From: Candidatus Multiplicimicrobium inquinatum | GTDB lineage: Bacteria > Omnitrophota > Omnitrophia > Omnitrophales > Aquincolibacteriaceae | NCBI GenBank assembly: GCA_002344825.1 | Contig: DDUN01000030.1 | Location: 1-12,012, forward strand | Reading direction: 5' to 3' | Length of the DNA stretch: 12,012 nucleotides | In this document: positions 1 through 7,156 of the stretch, one piece after another | Layout: the number at the start of each line of letters is the position of its first letter | Position numbering within the stretch: position 1 is the first letter of the stretch | Program-made: the position numbers and the translations under genes | The notes under the pieces: generated by a model | Databases searched by the model: none | The model's input: only the letters and a program-made list of their open reading frames with translations | Told to the model about the DNA's origin: nothing

Positions 1-1
1 G

Positions 2-1228
2 TATTATCGGCTGGTTGAATCGAATCCGCGGCATTATGAAGATTTTACCGGATGCGGAAATAGTTTGAGCGCGCGGCATCCGCGTGTGCTGCAGCTGATT
101 ATGGATAGTTTGCGTTATTGGATTCAGGAAATGCATATTGATGGATTTCGTTTTGATTTAGCGTCAACGCTGGCGCGCGAACTTTTCGCAGTGGATAAAC
201 TGGGTAGTTTTTTTGATACGATTCATCAGGATCCGGTGATTAATCAGGTGAAGTTGATTGCGGAGCCGTGGGATTTGGGTGAGGGCGGATATCAAGTCGG
301 AAATTTTCCCGTGGGATGGGCGGAGTGGAACGGGAAATACCGCGATTGTATGCGCAGTTTTTGGAAGGGTGATGGCGGTAAGGTATCTGAGCTTGCGACG
401 CGGCTTTGCGGATCGAGCGATCTTTATGAAATTGGCGGAAGAAAGCCCCACGCCAGCATTAATTTTATTACCAGTCATGATGGGTTTACGCTGCAGGATT
501 TGGTGACTTATAACCATAAGCATAACGAAGCCAATCTCGAAGAAAATCGGGATGGAACGGATGATAATTTGAGTTGGAATTCAGGTCATGAAGGTCCGGT
601 TGAAGATGTGTTGATCGTAAAATTACGAGAACAGCAGAAGCGCAATTTTATGGTTACGCTTTTGCTTTCGCAAGGGGTTCCGATGTTGCTCGGCGGCGAT
701 GAGCTGTCGCGCAGTCAAATGGGCAACAACAACGCGTATTGCCAAGATAATGAACTGAGTTGGCTGCATTGGAACTTTAACGAAAACCAACTCTCTTTTC
801 TTGAATTTGTGCGCAAAGTCATTCAGCTTCGCAAAACACAGCCTGTTTTTCGCCGGCGGAATTTTTTTGAAGGACGCGACATCCGCGGAGCGGGTGTGCG
901 GGATGTGGTGTGGCTTGATCCCGCGGGAAAAGAAATGAGCGACGCGGAGTGGAGCAGTCCGCATGTGCGCAGTGTGGGTATGCTGCTTTCCGGTAAAGCG
1001 ATTGATGAACTGGATGAACGCGGCAACCATATTGAAGGTGATACTTTACTTTTAATGATGAATGCGTATCATGACAAAGTTTCTTTTTTGCTTCCCAAAA
1101 CAGCCGAAGGTCAGGCTTGGGAAAGTATTTTGGATACCGCGGATGTTCAGCTTACCGGATGGAAAATGCGCGGAGAAGAAACTTATACTTTGCATGGACG
1201 GTCGATGGCCGTTATGAAACTGTCTTAA
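2..1228 (+). CDS. glgX: Glycogen debranching enzyme GlgX, 3' part (5' end outside window)
   Basis: The reading frame is open from base 2, so the gene starts upstream; 408 C-terminal residues are visible. It is a GH13 enzyme that hydrolyses alpha-1,6 branch linkages of glycogen, typically on limit dextrins left by glycogen phosphorylase, in the cytoplasm. Visible landmarks, numbered from the fragment start: the stretch GNSLSARHPRVLQLIMDSLR, typical of GlgX/isoamylase; region II with DGFRFD, where Asp52 is the expected nucleophile; region III LIAEPWD, with Glu88 the expected acid/base; region IV FITSHDGFTLQDLV, with Asp160 the transition-state stabiliser. The later NSGHEGP and LLGGDELSRSQ blocks and a beta-rich C-terminal part also fit GlgX. 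The family is usually about 650-750 residues, so roughly 40% is missing. The gene lies directly upstream of a glucan phosphorylase, which matches glycogen catabolism. GlgX versus isoamylase/TreX is the only real ambiguity. Confidence 0.95.
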   Translation, partial: YYRLVESNPRHYEDFTGCGNSLSARHPRVLQLIMDSLRYWIQEMHIDGFRFDLASTLARELFAVDKLGSFFDTIHQDPVINQVKLIAEPWDLGEGGYQVGNFPVGWAEWNGKYRDCMRSFWKGDGGKVSELATRLCGSSDLYEIGGRKPHASINFITSHDGFTLQDLVTYNHKHNEANLEENRDGTDDNLSWNSGHEGPVEDVLIVKLREQQKRNFMVTLLLSQGVPMLLGGDELSRSQMGNNNAYCQDNELSWLHWNFNENQLSFLEFVRKVIQLRKTQPVFRRRNFFEGRDIRGAGVRDVVWLDPAGKEMSDAEWSSPHVRSVGMLLSGKAIDELDERGNHIEGDTLLLMMNAYHDKVSFLLPKTAEGQAWESILDTADVQLTGWKMRGEETYTLHGRSMAVMKLS

Positions 1229-1348
1229 AGTTTCTGAAAAAAGTCATCTGCCTCGTTGTTGCCTTCACGGTTTTCGTGCGGCGTAGGTTTCACTACGCCT
1301 CCTCATCCGTTTGGCAACGCCTTGCAGCTGAGCTTTTTTGAGAAACTT
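1228..1348. repeat. Palindromic intergenic element with 16-bp outer arms
   Basis: The outer arms at 1228-1243 and 1333-1348 are complementary at 15 of 16 positions, and the left arm starts on the last base of the glgX stop codon. Near the centre a perfect 7-bp stem (GGCGTAG at 1280-1286, CTACGCC at 1293-1299) closes a 6-base loop. Between arms and centre the match is patchy but recognisable (GTTGTTGCC against GGCAACGCC reversed). The element fills most of the 177-bp gap between glgX and the phosphorylase. It resembles a REP/MITE-type palindrome. It lacks a T-run placed for a simple intrinsic terminator, although a long hairpin in the glgX mRNA 3' end could still affect stability or read-through. 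Confidence 0.75.
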
Positions 1349-1393
1349 GGGTTGCGAAATTTTGAATTTATTTTTGTCTAGATGTTTTGTGAA

Positions 1394-1398
1394 AGGAA
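1394..1398 (+). promoter_or_regulatory. Ribosome binding site that fixes the phosphorylase start
   Basis: AGGAA lies 7 bases before the ATG at 1406. An in-frame ATG at 1382 has no comparable site, so 1406 is taken as the start. Confidence 0.7.
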
Positions 1399-1405
1399 AT
1401 TATTT

Positions 1406-3097
1406 ATGTCATTTTTGAGCCAGGAAGTGATCTCTTATTTTTCAATGGAAATCGCGTTACAGTCGGATATGCCGAGTTACAGCGGTGGTCTGGGTGTATT
1501 AGCGGGTGATACGGTTCGCACGGCGGCGGATCTTGAAATTCCGATGGTGGCGGTCACGCTGCTGCATCGCAAAGGTTATTTCAATCAAAAGTTGAATCCG
1601 GACGGGACACAGATTGAATCGACCGCGGATTGGCGCATTGAAGATTTTCTTGAAGAGCTGCGCTCCCGCGTCGCGGTGAATATCGAAGGCCGCACGGTTT
1701 ATGTGCGCGCGTACCGTTACTTGGTAAAAGGGGTTACCGGATTTACGGTGCCTGTTTATTTTCTGGATACGGATTTGCCCGAAAACTCCGAGTGGGATCG
1801 TACTCTGACGCATTTCTTGTACGGAAAAGATCAAAAGTATCGTTTGTCGCAGGAAATTATTTTGGGTATGGGCGGTGTGCGAATGCTGCGCGTGCGCCGT
1901 CACAACAATATCCGCCGTTTTCACATGAATGAAGGCCATGCCAGTTTGTTAACTTGGGAATTGGCGCAGGAACGCCTGGGGGCCCAGCAAGACCGTTTGT
2001 TGACTCAAGAAGATATCGCGGCCATTAAGGAGAAGTCTATTTTTACGACGCATACGCCTGTTCCGGCGGGGCATGATAAATTTCCTATGCAGCTTGTCGC
2101 GCAGGTTTTGGGCGAAAGTGCGGCCAGAATTATTTCGGACGTTGTGAAAGACCCCCATTTTTTAAACATGACGACACTCGGCATGAACTTGAGTCACTTT
2201 ATTAACGCGGTTGCGCGTAAGCATGGCGAAGTTTCACGCAAGATGTTTCCCGAGCACAAGATTGATTACATTACAAATGGCGTTCACGCGGCGAGCTGGA
2301 CCGCGCCGTCTTTTCAGGCTTTGTATGACCGCTATTTACCGGATTGGAAACGGGACAATTTGCTTTTTCGCGAAGTTCAAAAAATTCCCCGCGCGGAAAT
2401 TTGGGAAGCGCATCAGGCGGCAAAGCGTGATTTGTTCGCGTTTATCAAGAAAGAAGTGAATCTTGATTTTAGTCCCGATGTTTTTACGTTGGGATTCGCG
2501 CGCCGCTCAGTGGCGTACAAACGAGCCGATCTTTTTTTTGAAGATACGAACCGCTTAAAACAAATTATCGGAAAATTTCCGGTTCAAATCGTATTTGCCG
2601 GAAAAGCGCATCCGCAGGACACGGCAGGGAAAGAGCTAATAAAAAATATTCATCGCGCGCGCGCCGCTTTGGAGCCGCAGGTGAAAGTGGTTTATCTCGA
2701 GGATTATGATATGAATATCGGCCGGTTGATGACTTCCGGTGTGGATGTGTGGCTTAATAATCCGGAACGTCCGCTTGAAGCTTCGGGAACCAGCGGTATG
2801 AAATCCGCTTTGAATGGTGTTCCTTCGCTTTCAGTTTTAGACGGCTGGTGGTGCGAAGGCTGTATCGAAGGTGTAACGGGCTGGGCGATTGGCGAGCATT
2901 TGAATGAAACCAATCAAAACCGCAAAGATGACTCTGAGTCGCTTTATCACAAATTAGAGAATGTGGTTTTGCCGCTTTATTACAATGACCGCGCAAAATA
3001 TCAGGAATTAATGGCGCAGGTAATTGCTTTGAACGGAACAGCTTTCAATACCCAGCGTATGCTATACCAATATGCTTTGAAGGCCTATTTTCTCTAA
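1406..3097 (+). CDS. glgP: Alpha-glucan (glycogen/maltodextrin) phosphorylase, short form
   Basis: A 563-residue GT35 enzyme that releases glucose-1-phosphate from alpha-1,4-glucan ends, using pyridoxal phosphate, in the cytoplasm. The N-terminus carries YFSMEIAL and MPSYSGGLGVLAGD (about residues 11-35), followed by GYFNQKL, FHMNEGHASLL, FTTHTPVPAGHDKFP, YITNGVHAASW and GFARRSVAYKRADL. The PLP site is EASGTSGMKSALNG, with Lys466 as the cofactor-binding lysine, followed by LDGWWCEG. These motifs and the length match the compact phosphorylases of many bacteria and archaea; the enteric/animal enzymes are about 800-850 residues. There is no extra N-terminal domain before the catalytic start. The ATG at 1406 has a good ribosome site (AGGAA, 7 bases away); an ATG at 1382 would add eight residues but lacks one. 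The gene follows glgX and ends just before a strong terminator, so the two probably form the end of a glycogen-use operon. Confidence 0.93.
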   Translation: MSFLSQEVISYFSMEIALQSDMPSYSGGLGVLAGDTVRTAADLEIPMVAVTLLHRKGYFNQKLNPDGTQIESTADWRIEDFLEELRSRVAVNIEGRTVYVRAYRYLVKGVTGFTVPVYFLDTDLPENSEWDRTLTHFLYGKDQKYRLSQEIILGMGGVRMLRVRRHNNIRRFHMNEGHASLLTWELAQERLGAQQDRLLTQEDIAAIKEKSIFTTHTPVPAGHDKFPMQLVAQVLGESAARIISDVVKDPHFLNMTTLGMNLSHFINAVARKHGEVSRKMFPEHKIDYITNGVHAASWTAPSFQALYDRYLPDWKRDNLLFREVQKIPRAEIWEAHQAAKRDLFAFIKKEVNLDFSPDVFTLGFARRSVAYKRADLFFEDTNRLKQIIGKFPVQIVFAGKAHPQDTAGKELIKNIHRARAALEPQVKVVYLEDYDMNIGRLMTSGVDVWLNNPERPLEASGTSGMKSALNGVPSLSVLDGWWCEGCIEGVTGWAIGEHLNETNQNRKDDSESLYHKLENVVLPLYYNDRAKYQELMAQVIALNGTAFNTQRMLYQYALKAYFL

Positions 3098-3114
3098 TAG
3101 CGCATTTTCTTACA

Positions 3115-3144
3115 GGGGCTAAGCTTAGGCTTAGCCCCTTTTTT
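3115..3144 (+). terminator. Intrinsic terminator after the phosphorylase gene
   Basis: A perfect 10-bp stem (GGGGCTAAGC at 3115-3124, GCTTAGCCCC at 3129-3138) with a TTAG loop is followed by six T (3139-3144). It begins 17 bases after the phosphorylase stop and ends the glycogen block. Confidence 0.95.
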
Positions 3145-3175
3145 ATTTTTTAAGCCCCTTGATTTTACCCCGCCA

Positions 3176-3274
3176 AATGCTATTTTTTGATTAATAATGC
3201 TATAAATAAACTCTTTTTAGCATTGAATAGATGCGATTTGTGGCTCGTCAAAGGTGTGGTTTAAGCAATGCTAT
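3176..3274. repeat. AT-rich spacer with three AATGCTAT copies and one inverted copy
   Basis: AATGCTAT occurs at 3176-3183, 3196-3203 and 3267-3274, and its complement TAGCATT at 3218-3224. The second copy can pair with the inverted one to give a 7-bp stem with a 15-base loop. The stretch between the terminator and the leader RNA has no convincing gene. I could not find a well-spaced promoter for the downstream gene, though one must lie here or in the leader. The octamers may be protein-binding sites or chance AT-rich repetition. Confidence 0.35.
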
Positions 3275-3290
3275 TTTATTTTTAAGGAGG

Positions 3291-3382
3291 GCCTAACCGA
3301 AAGAACCCTGACAGTATCAACTGTTATGAATGCTGCATAAGCACTCAGGTAGCAGAGCCTTGCTCTGACGGTAAACTAAGGC
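3291..3382 (+). ncRNA. Candidate structured leader RNA (riboswitch-like), class unknown
   Basis: A nested set of helices can be drawn by hand. A closing helix pairs GCCT with AGGC (3291-3294 / 3379-3382) and ACCG with CGGT (3296-3299 / 3369-3372). A second pairs CCTGA with TCAGG (3307-3311 / 3345-3349) and encloses two hairpins, CAGT-ATCA-ACTG (3312-3323) and TGCT-GCATA-AGCA (3331-3343). A fifth, CAGAGC-CTT-GCTCTG (3353-3367), is almost flush with the closing helix. The segment lies 53-144 bases before the start of the acidic secreted protein. An alternative stem CTTGC/GCAAG (3359-3363 / 3381-3385) directly precedes a T-rich run (3386-3396) and would break both the fifth and the closing helix, as a terminator switch would. 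I do not recognise a known riboswitch core; c-di-GMP, SAM, TPP, cobalamin and glycine signatures are absent. Structure by eye only. Confidence 0.4.
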
Positions 3383-3434
3383 AAGTTTTGTTTTTTACGG
3401 GTTGATTTTTAAACACAAATTTGAAGGAGATTTT

Positions 3435-3782
3435 ATGAAAAAGTTTTGGATGCTTATCTTGGCAGCGGTTTTTGTGATGAATAGCGGCGTTGCTTCTGTT
3501 TTTGCTCAGGAAGAGACGGTTTCAGCAATCTCCGCTGTAACTGAGACGACTGAACCGATGGTGGAAGAGGCTCTTTTGACGGAAGAAACAGCTCTGGAAG
3601 AAGCTGCCGTTGTTGTTCCTGCGGTAACCGAGGAGAAGAAGGTCGAAGAAGTTCCGGCTGTAGTTGAAGAAGTTGTTGAGGATGAATTCTCGAATGACTT
3701 TGCTATGGAAACGGGTACTGCTGAAGGCGCAATGGAAGACATGACGGTAGGTGGTTTGCCTGCGGATCAGAAAGCTTATTAA
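3435..3782 (+). CDS. Small secreted, highly acidic protein of unknown function
   Basis: A 115-residue protein that I do not recognise. Residues 1-24 form a classic signal peptide: MKK, a hydrophobic core (FWMLILAAVFVM) and a Val-Phe-Ala site before Gln25, so export by Sec is likely. The mature 91 residues hold 21 Glu and 4 Asp but only 3 Lys, in Glu-Glu/Val/Ala/Pro-rich runs with no Cys and no aromatic core to speak of, which suggests an extended or disordered chain. The C-terminus (GGLPADQKAY) is less charged. The start is supported by AAGGAG at 3424-3429, 5 bases before the ATG; an in-frame TTG-type extension upstream would place residues before the signal peptide and is unlikely. The gene is monocistronic, framed by a candidate structured leader and its own terminator. 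Roles such as cation binding, surface coating or scaffold are only guesses. Confidence 0.75.
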   Translation: MKKFWMLILAAVFVMNSGVASVFAQEETVSAISAVTETTEPMVEEALLTEETALEEAAVVVPAVTEEKKVEEVPAVVEEVVEDEFSNDFAMETGTAEGAMEDMTVGGLPADQKAY

Positions 3783-3799
3783 TTTCTAATTGGCTCCGG

Positions 3800-3831
3800 A
3801 AAGCGGCTTGGGTTAAACCAAGCCGCTTTTT
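3800..3831 (+). terminator. Intrinsic terminator after the acidic secreted protein gene
   Basis: A perfect 12-bp stem (3800-3811 / 3818-3829; core GCGGCTTGG / CCAAGCCGC) closes a six-base loop and runs into T residues. It starts 18 bases past the stop codon, so the small gene is transcribed alone. Confidence 0.95.
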
Positions 3832-3935
3832 GTTTTTAGAGTGTTTTCCAAGGGAGATTTGAGAAAGTTCTTTTCGAGGTTGCGGAAATCAGGCTATATT
3901 CTTACAAATATAGAGGTATGACGGCTTGTTTAAAC

Positions 3936-3942
3936 AAAGGGA
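3936..3942 (+). promoter_or_regulatory. Ribosome binding site choosing ATG 3951 over ATG 3918
   Basis: AAAGGGA ends 8 bases before ATG 3951. The upstream in-frame ATG at 3918 has only GAGG one base away, which is too close, and its extra 11 residues do not look like the family. A possible -10 box, TATATT, lies at 3895-3900 but has no good -35 partner. Confidence 0.6.
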
Positions 3943-3950
3943 ATCCTAGA

Positions 3951-4487
3951 ATGCTTTGTGCTTGCGGTAAGAAAGAAGCGACAATCCATTTGACTGAAAT
4001 AGTGAATGGACAGGTAACAGAAATACACCTTTGCGATCTTTGCTCCAAAGACCATGGTGCTGATTTTAAGCAGTTTTTGGCACCCCTTCAGGCAGGTTTG
4101 CCTGATCTGGCGGGAATGTTCTCTAAGGCCATGGGTTTAGCTCCCGGCCAGGACATGAAATGCGAAGCTTGCGGAATGACGATGCGTGACTTTGAAAAGG
4201 CGGGGCGGTTAGGATGCGCGGGTTGCTATGATACTTTTGCGCCTTATCTGCTGCCTTTGATCAAGCGGATACACCGCCATGATCAGCATTTGGGCAAAAC
4301 GGTTCAGGTGACGCCGGTGGGCAGCTCGCCTGTTGCCGTAAAAACCAAAGCATCCGATTTGACGATTTTGAAAAAAAAGCTGAATGAGTGCATCAAACAG
4401 GAAGCGTATGAAGACGCGGCAAAACTGCGTGATGAAATACAAAAATATCAAAAAGTCGGGGCTAAAAAAAGCTCCGGTCTAAAATGA
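3951..4487 (+). CDS. McsA-like protein: Cys-rich zinc segments plus UVR motif
   Basis: A 178-residue protein with the layout of McsA. The N-terminus has paired cysteines: CAC (Cys3, Cys5), CDLC (28, 31), CEAC (71, 74) and CAGC (89, 92), enough for two zinc sites. Between the first pairs comes ATIHLTEIVNGQVTEIHLC, very like Bacillus McsA. The C-terminus (about 138-168) is a UVR motif, LKKKLNECIKQEAYEDAAKL, the short helical hairpin used by UvrB and UvrC and by Clp partners. In Firmicutes McsA activates the arginine kinase McsB and delivers marked proteins to ClpC. No kinase is seen in this window, so the role here may be redox/metal sensing or Clp adaptor work. The first zinc pair is C-x-C rather than the C-x-x-C of Bacillus. 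The stop codon overlaps the ribosome site of topA, so the genes are surely co-transcribed. Confidence 0.85.
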   Translation: MLCACGKKEATIHLTEIVNGQVTEIHLCDLCSKDHGADFKQFLAPLQAGLPDLAGMFSKAMGLAPGQDMKCEACGMTMRDFEKAGRLGCAGCYDTFAPYLLPLIKRIHRHDQHLGKTVQVTPVGSSPVAVKTKASDLTILKKKLNECIKQEAYEDAAKLRDEIQKYQKVGAKKSSGLK

Positions 4488-4495
4488 GGTTTTGA

Positions 4496-7156
4496 GTGAG
4501 CGGAAAATATAAAGCGTTAGTCGTGGTGGAGTCTCCGACTAAGGTCAAAAAAATCAGTTCGTTTCTCGGAAAAGATTACAAGGTGATGGCCAGCGTTGGG
4601 CATGTGCGCGATCTTCCTTCCAGCGCGGCGGATATTCCCGCGGCTTTAAAGAAAGAAAAATGGACTACGCTGGGCGTAAATGTGAATGATGATTTTAAGC
4701 CCCTTTATCTTGTTTCTTCCGAAAAAAAGAAAGTCGTTTCCGAAATTAAAAAAGCCGCGGAAGAATCTGACGAACTCTTGATCGCGACCGACGAAGACCG
4801 CGAAGGAGAGAGTATCGGCTGGCATTTAATTGAAGTGCTTAAGCCGGAAGTGCCCGTGAAACGCATGGTGTTTTCTGAAATTACCAAAGAGGCGATTCAG
4901 AACGCGCTTACGCAAACCCGCCAGCTTGATTTAAATCTTGTGAACGCGCAGGAAACGCGCCGTATTGTCGATCGTTTGTACGGATATACTTTGAGCCCTT
5001 TGCTTTGGAAAAAAATCGCGCGCGGACTTTCCGCCGGACGTGTTCAATCGGTCGCGGTTCGTTTGCTGGTTGAGCGCGAATTAGAGCGCTTGGCTTTCCG
5101 CAGCGGAACTTATTGGGATTTGAAAGCTCAGCTCGCTAAGCGATCTTCTTCTTCCTCTGGGCCTTCTGCCCAACCGGCAAAGGGCGACCGTTCATTTGAG
5201 GCGAACCTTTTTAAGGTGGGCGGAAAGCGTGTTGCTGAAGGCCGTGATTTTGATGAATCGACCGGTAAACTGAAGCCCGATGCTGATGTGCTTTTGCTTG
5301 ATCAAAAAACGGCGGAAGCTTTGGTTGAGAAAGTAAAGGCAAGTGATTGGACTATTACCAATATTGAAACCAAAGCGCAAATTCGCCGTCCGTATGCTCC
5401 TTTCACCACAAGTAGTCTTCAGCAGGAATCAAACCGCAAGCTCGGTTTTACCGCGCGGCGGACCATGCAAGTCGCGCAGCATCTTTATGAAAACGGTCAC
5501 ATTACTTATATGCGTACCGACAGCGTGAGCCTTTCGCAGGAAGCTTTGAAAGCCGCGCGTGACGCCGTGCTGGAAAGATACGGAAAAGATTATTTAAGTC
5601 CCGAGCCCCGTCAGTTTCAGAATAAATCGAAGAACGCTCAGGAAGCGCATGAAGCGATTCGTCCCGCGGGCACGGAAATGAAAAAAGGCGAAGAGCTCGG
5701 CCTTTCCGGCGAAGAACTAAAGCTGTATGACATGATTTGGAAACGTACCATGGCAACTCAGATGGCGGACGCGCGAGTGCAGTTTGAAACCGTTTTTATT
5801 CATGTTGCCGACGCGGAATTTCGCGCGACGGGAAAGAAAATTTTATTCCCCGGTTTTTTCAAAGCCTACGTCGAAGATTTGGATGATCCGGACGCGAAAG
5901 GCGATGATCAGGAAACCGAGCTTCCTGATCTCGCGATTGATGAAGTTTTGGATTGTCAGAAGGTAGAAGCTATTTCGCATGAAACCAAGCCGCCTGCGCG
6001 TTATACCGAAGCATCGCTTGTCAAAGCGCTTGAAGAAAAAGGCATAGGGCGTCCGAGTACTTACGCGTCGATTATCGGAACCATTCAGGATCGCGGTTAT
6101 GTCCGCAAAACAGGCACGCAGTTAATTCCGACCTTTGTCGCGATTGCGGTGACTAAACTCTTGGAGCAAAATTTTCCGAAGTTGGTGGACTATGATTTCA
6201 CCGCGAAAATGGAAGATTCTCTGGATGAAATCGCGGCGGGGCAAGCCGAGGAATTGCCTTATTTGCAAAATTTTTATAACGGTGAAGAAGGGCTGGCTCA
6301 GCGCGTTAAGCTGGGCGAGTCAACGATTGACGCGCGCGCGTCTTGCACGCTCCGCTTCCCTGATTTGGACTATGACATTCGCGTTGGCCGGTATGGGCCT
6401 TATTTTGAAATCATTAACGGTGAAACCAAAGTGACTGCGGGAATTCCCGAGACTTGCGCGCCCGGAGATTTATCGAATGCCGTCGCGCAGCAAATTATTG
6501 CCGACAAGGAAAAGGGCCCTCAAAGCTTGGGAACTCACCCGGAAACAGGTTTGCCGATTTTTCTCATGCGTGGTCCTTATGGTCCTTATGTGCAGTTGGG
6601 CGAAGTCAAAGAGGGTGAAAATAAACCGAAACGTGTCGGCATTCCTAAAACCATGGACGCGAACGCCGTTGATTTCGAAAAGTCGCTCGCGTTATTGAAG
6701 CTTCCGCGCAATCTGGGGCCTCACCCTGAAGGCGGAAAGCCGGTTTATGCCAATACAGGCCGGTTTGGACCTTATGTCAGTCATGATGGAAAGTTTAAGT
6801 CGATTCCGAAAGAACAGGATGTTTTGACGATTGAACTTCCGGCCGCGGTCGAGCTTATTGCGCAGGCCAAAGGCCGTGCAACCGCGAAACCGATCAAGGA
6901 ATTAGGTAAGCATCCCGAAGACGGTGACATGGTCGGAATTTATGAAGGTAAATACGGCGCTTATGTAAAACATAAAAAGACGAATGCCACGATTCCGAAA
7001 GAAACCGATATTCAATCTGTGACGCTTGAGCAAGCTTTGGAGCTTTTAAAAGCACGGGAAGCCAAAGGCGGTAAAAAGAAACCGGCTCGAGGCGGTGCGC
7101 GCAAGCCTGCGAAGAAAAAAAGTAAAAAAGCCGCAACGGAAGAACCCTCTGAATGA
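4496..7156 (+). CDS. topA: DNA topoisomerase I (type IA)
   Basis: An 886-residue enzyme that relaxes negative supercoils by cutting one strand through a 5'-phosphotyrosine. The Toprim domain opens with ALVVVESPTKVKKISSFLG (7-25) and carries the metal-binding acids in TDEDREGE (98-105). GLSAGRVQS follows near residue 180, and the catalytic Tyr338 sits in ITYMRTDS. GIGRPSTYASII and YDFTAKMEDSLDEIA mark the end of the core. After about residue 610 come repeated units (such as GRYGPYFE, RGPYGPYVQLG, GRFGPYVS, GKYGAYVKHKK) of the TopA C-terminal repeat type, then a Lys-rich tail (850-886). The four-cysteine zinc fingers of the E. coli enzyme are absent, as in several other phyla. A Ser/Pro-rich insert lies near 215-232. 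The start is GTG, with GAGG at 4486-4489, 6 bases away and overlapping the previous stop. The next gene starts inside its stop codon. Confidence 0.97.
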   Translation: MSGKYKALVVVESPTKVKKISSFLGKDYKVMASVGHVRDLPSSAADIPAALKKEKWTTLGVNVNDDFKPLYLVSSEKKKVVSEIKKAAEESDELLIATDEDREGESIGWHLIEVLKPEVPVKRMVFSEITKEAIQNALTQTRQLDLNLVNAQETRRIVDRLYGYTLSPLLWKKIARGLSAGRVQSVAVRLLVERELERLAFRSGTYWDLKAQLAKRSSSSSGPSAQPAKGDRSFEANLFKVGGKRVAEGRDFDESTGKLKPDADVLLLDQKTAEALVEKVKASDWTITNIETKAQIRRPYAPFTTSSLQQESNRKLGFTARRTMQVAQHLYENGHITYMRTDSVSLSQEALKAARDAVLERYGKDYLSPEPRQFQNKSKNAQEAHEAIRPAGTEMKKGEELGLSGEELKLYDMIWKRTMATQMADARVQFETVFIHVADAEFRATGKKILFPGFFKAYVEDLDDPDAKGDDQETELPDLAIDEVLDCQKVEAISHETKPPARYTEASLVKALEEKGIGRPSTYASIIGTIQDRGYVRKTGTQLIPTFVAIAVTKLLEQNFPKLVDYDFTAKMEDSLDEIAAGQAEELPYLQNFYNGEEGLAQRVKLGESTIDARASCTLRFPDLDYDIRVGRYGPYFEIINGETKVTAGIPETCAPGDLSNAVAQQIIADKEKGPQSLGTHPETGLPIFLMRGPYGPYVQLGEVKEGENKPKRVGIPKTMDANAVDFEKSLALLKLPRNLGPHPEGGKPVYANTGRFGPYVSHDGKFKSIPKEQDVLTIELPAAVELIAQAKGRATAKPIKELGKHPEDGDMVGIYEGKYGAYVKHKKTNATIPKETDIQSVTLEQALELLKAREAKGGKKKPARGGARKPAKKKSKKAATEEPSE

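Noticed and set aside
65..67. TTG as the start of the debranching enzyme
   Set aside because: The same frame is open back to base 2 and the residues before it (YYRLVESNPRHYEDFTGCGN) are typical GlgX sequence, so the gene is cut by the window edge.
1228..1348. Intrinsic terminator for glgX
   Set aside because: The long outer stem is followed by GGGTTGCG, not a T-run, and the inner stem is followed by TCCTCATCC.
3284..3342. Small peptide gene after the AAGGAGG at 3284-3290
   Set aside because: No start codon lies at ribosome-site distance, and the first ATG (3326) is 35 bases away and gives only a four-residue frame.
3284..3382. c-di-GMP (GEMM-I) riboswitch
   Set aside because: A GGTAGC-hairpin-ACGG stretch looks faintly similar, but the conserved core (GGGACGCAAAGCC) is absent.
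3506..3742. Minus-strand Ser/Thr-rich reading frame opposite the acidic protein
   Set aside because: It is the shadow of the Glu/Val-rich coding strand (GAA/GAG read as TTC/CTC); it has no ribosome site and no signal of selection, and the plus strand has a clear signal peptide and terminator.
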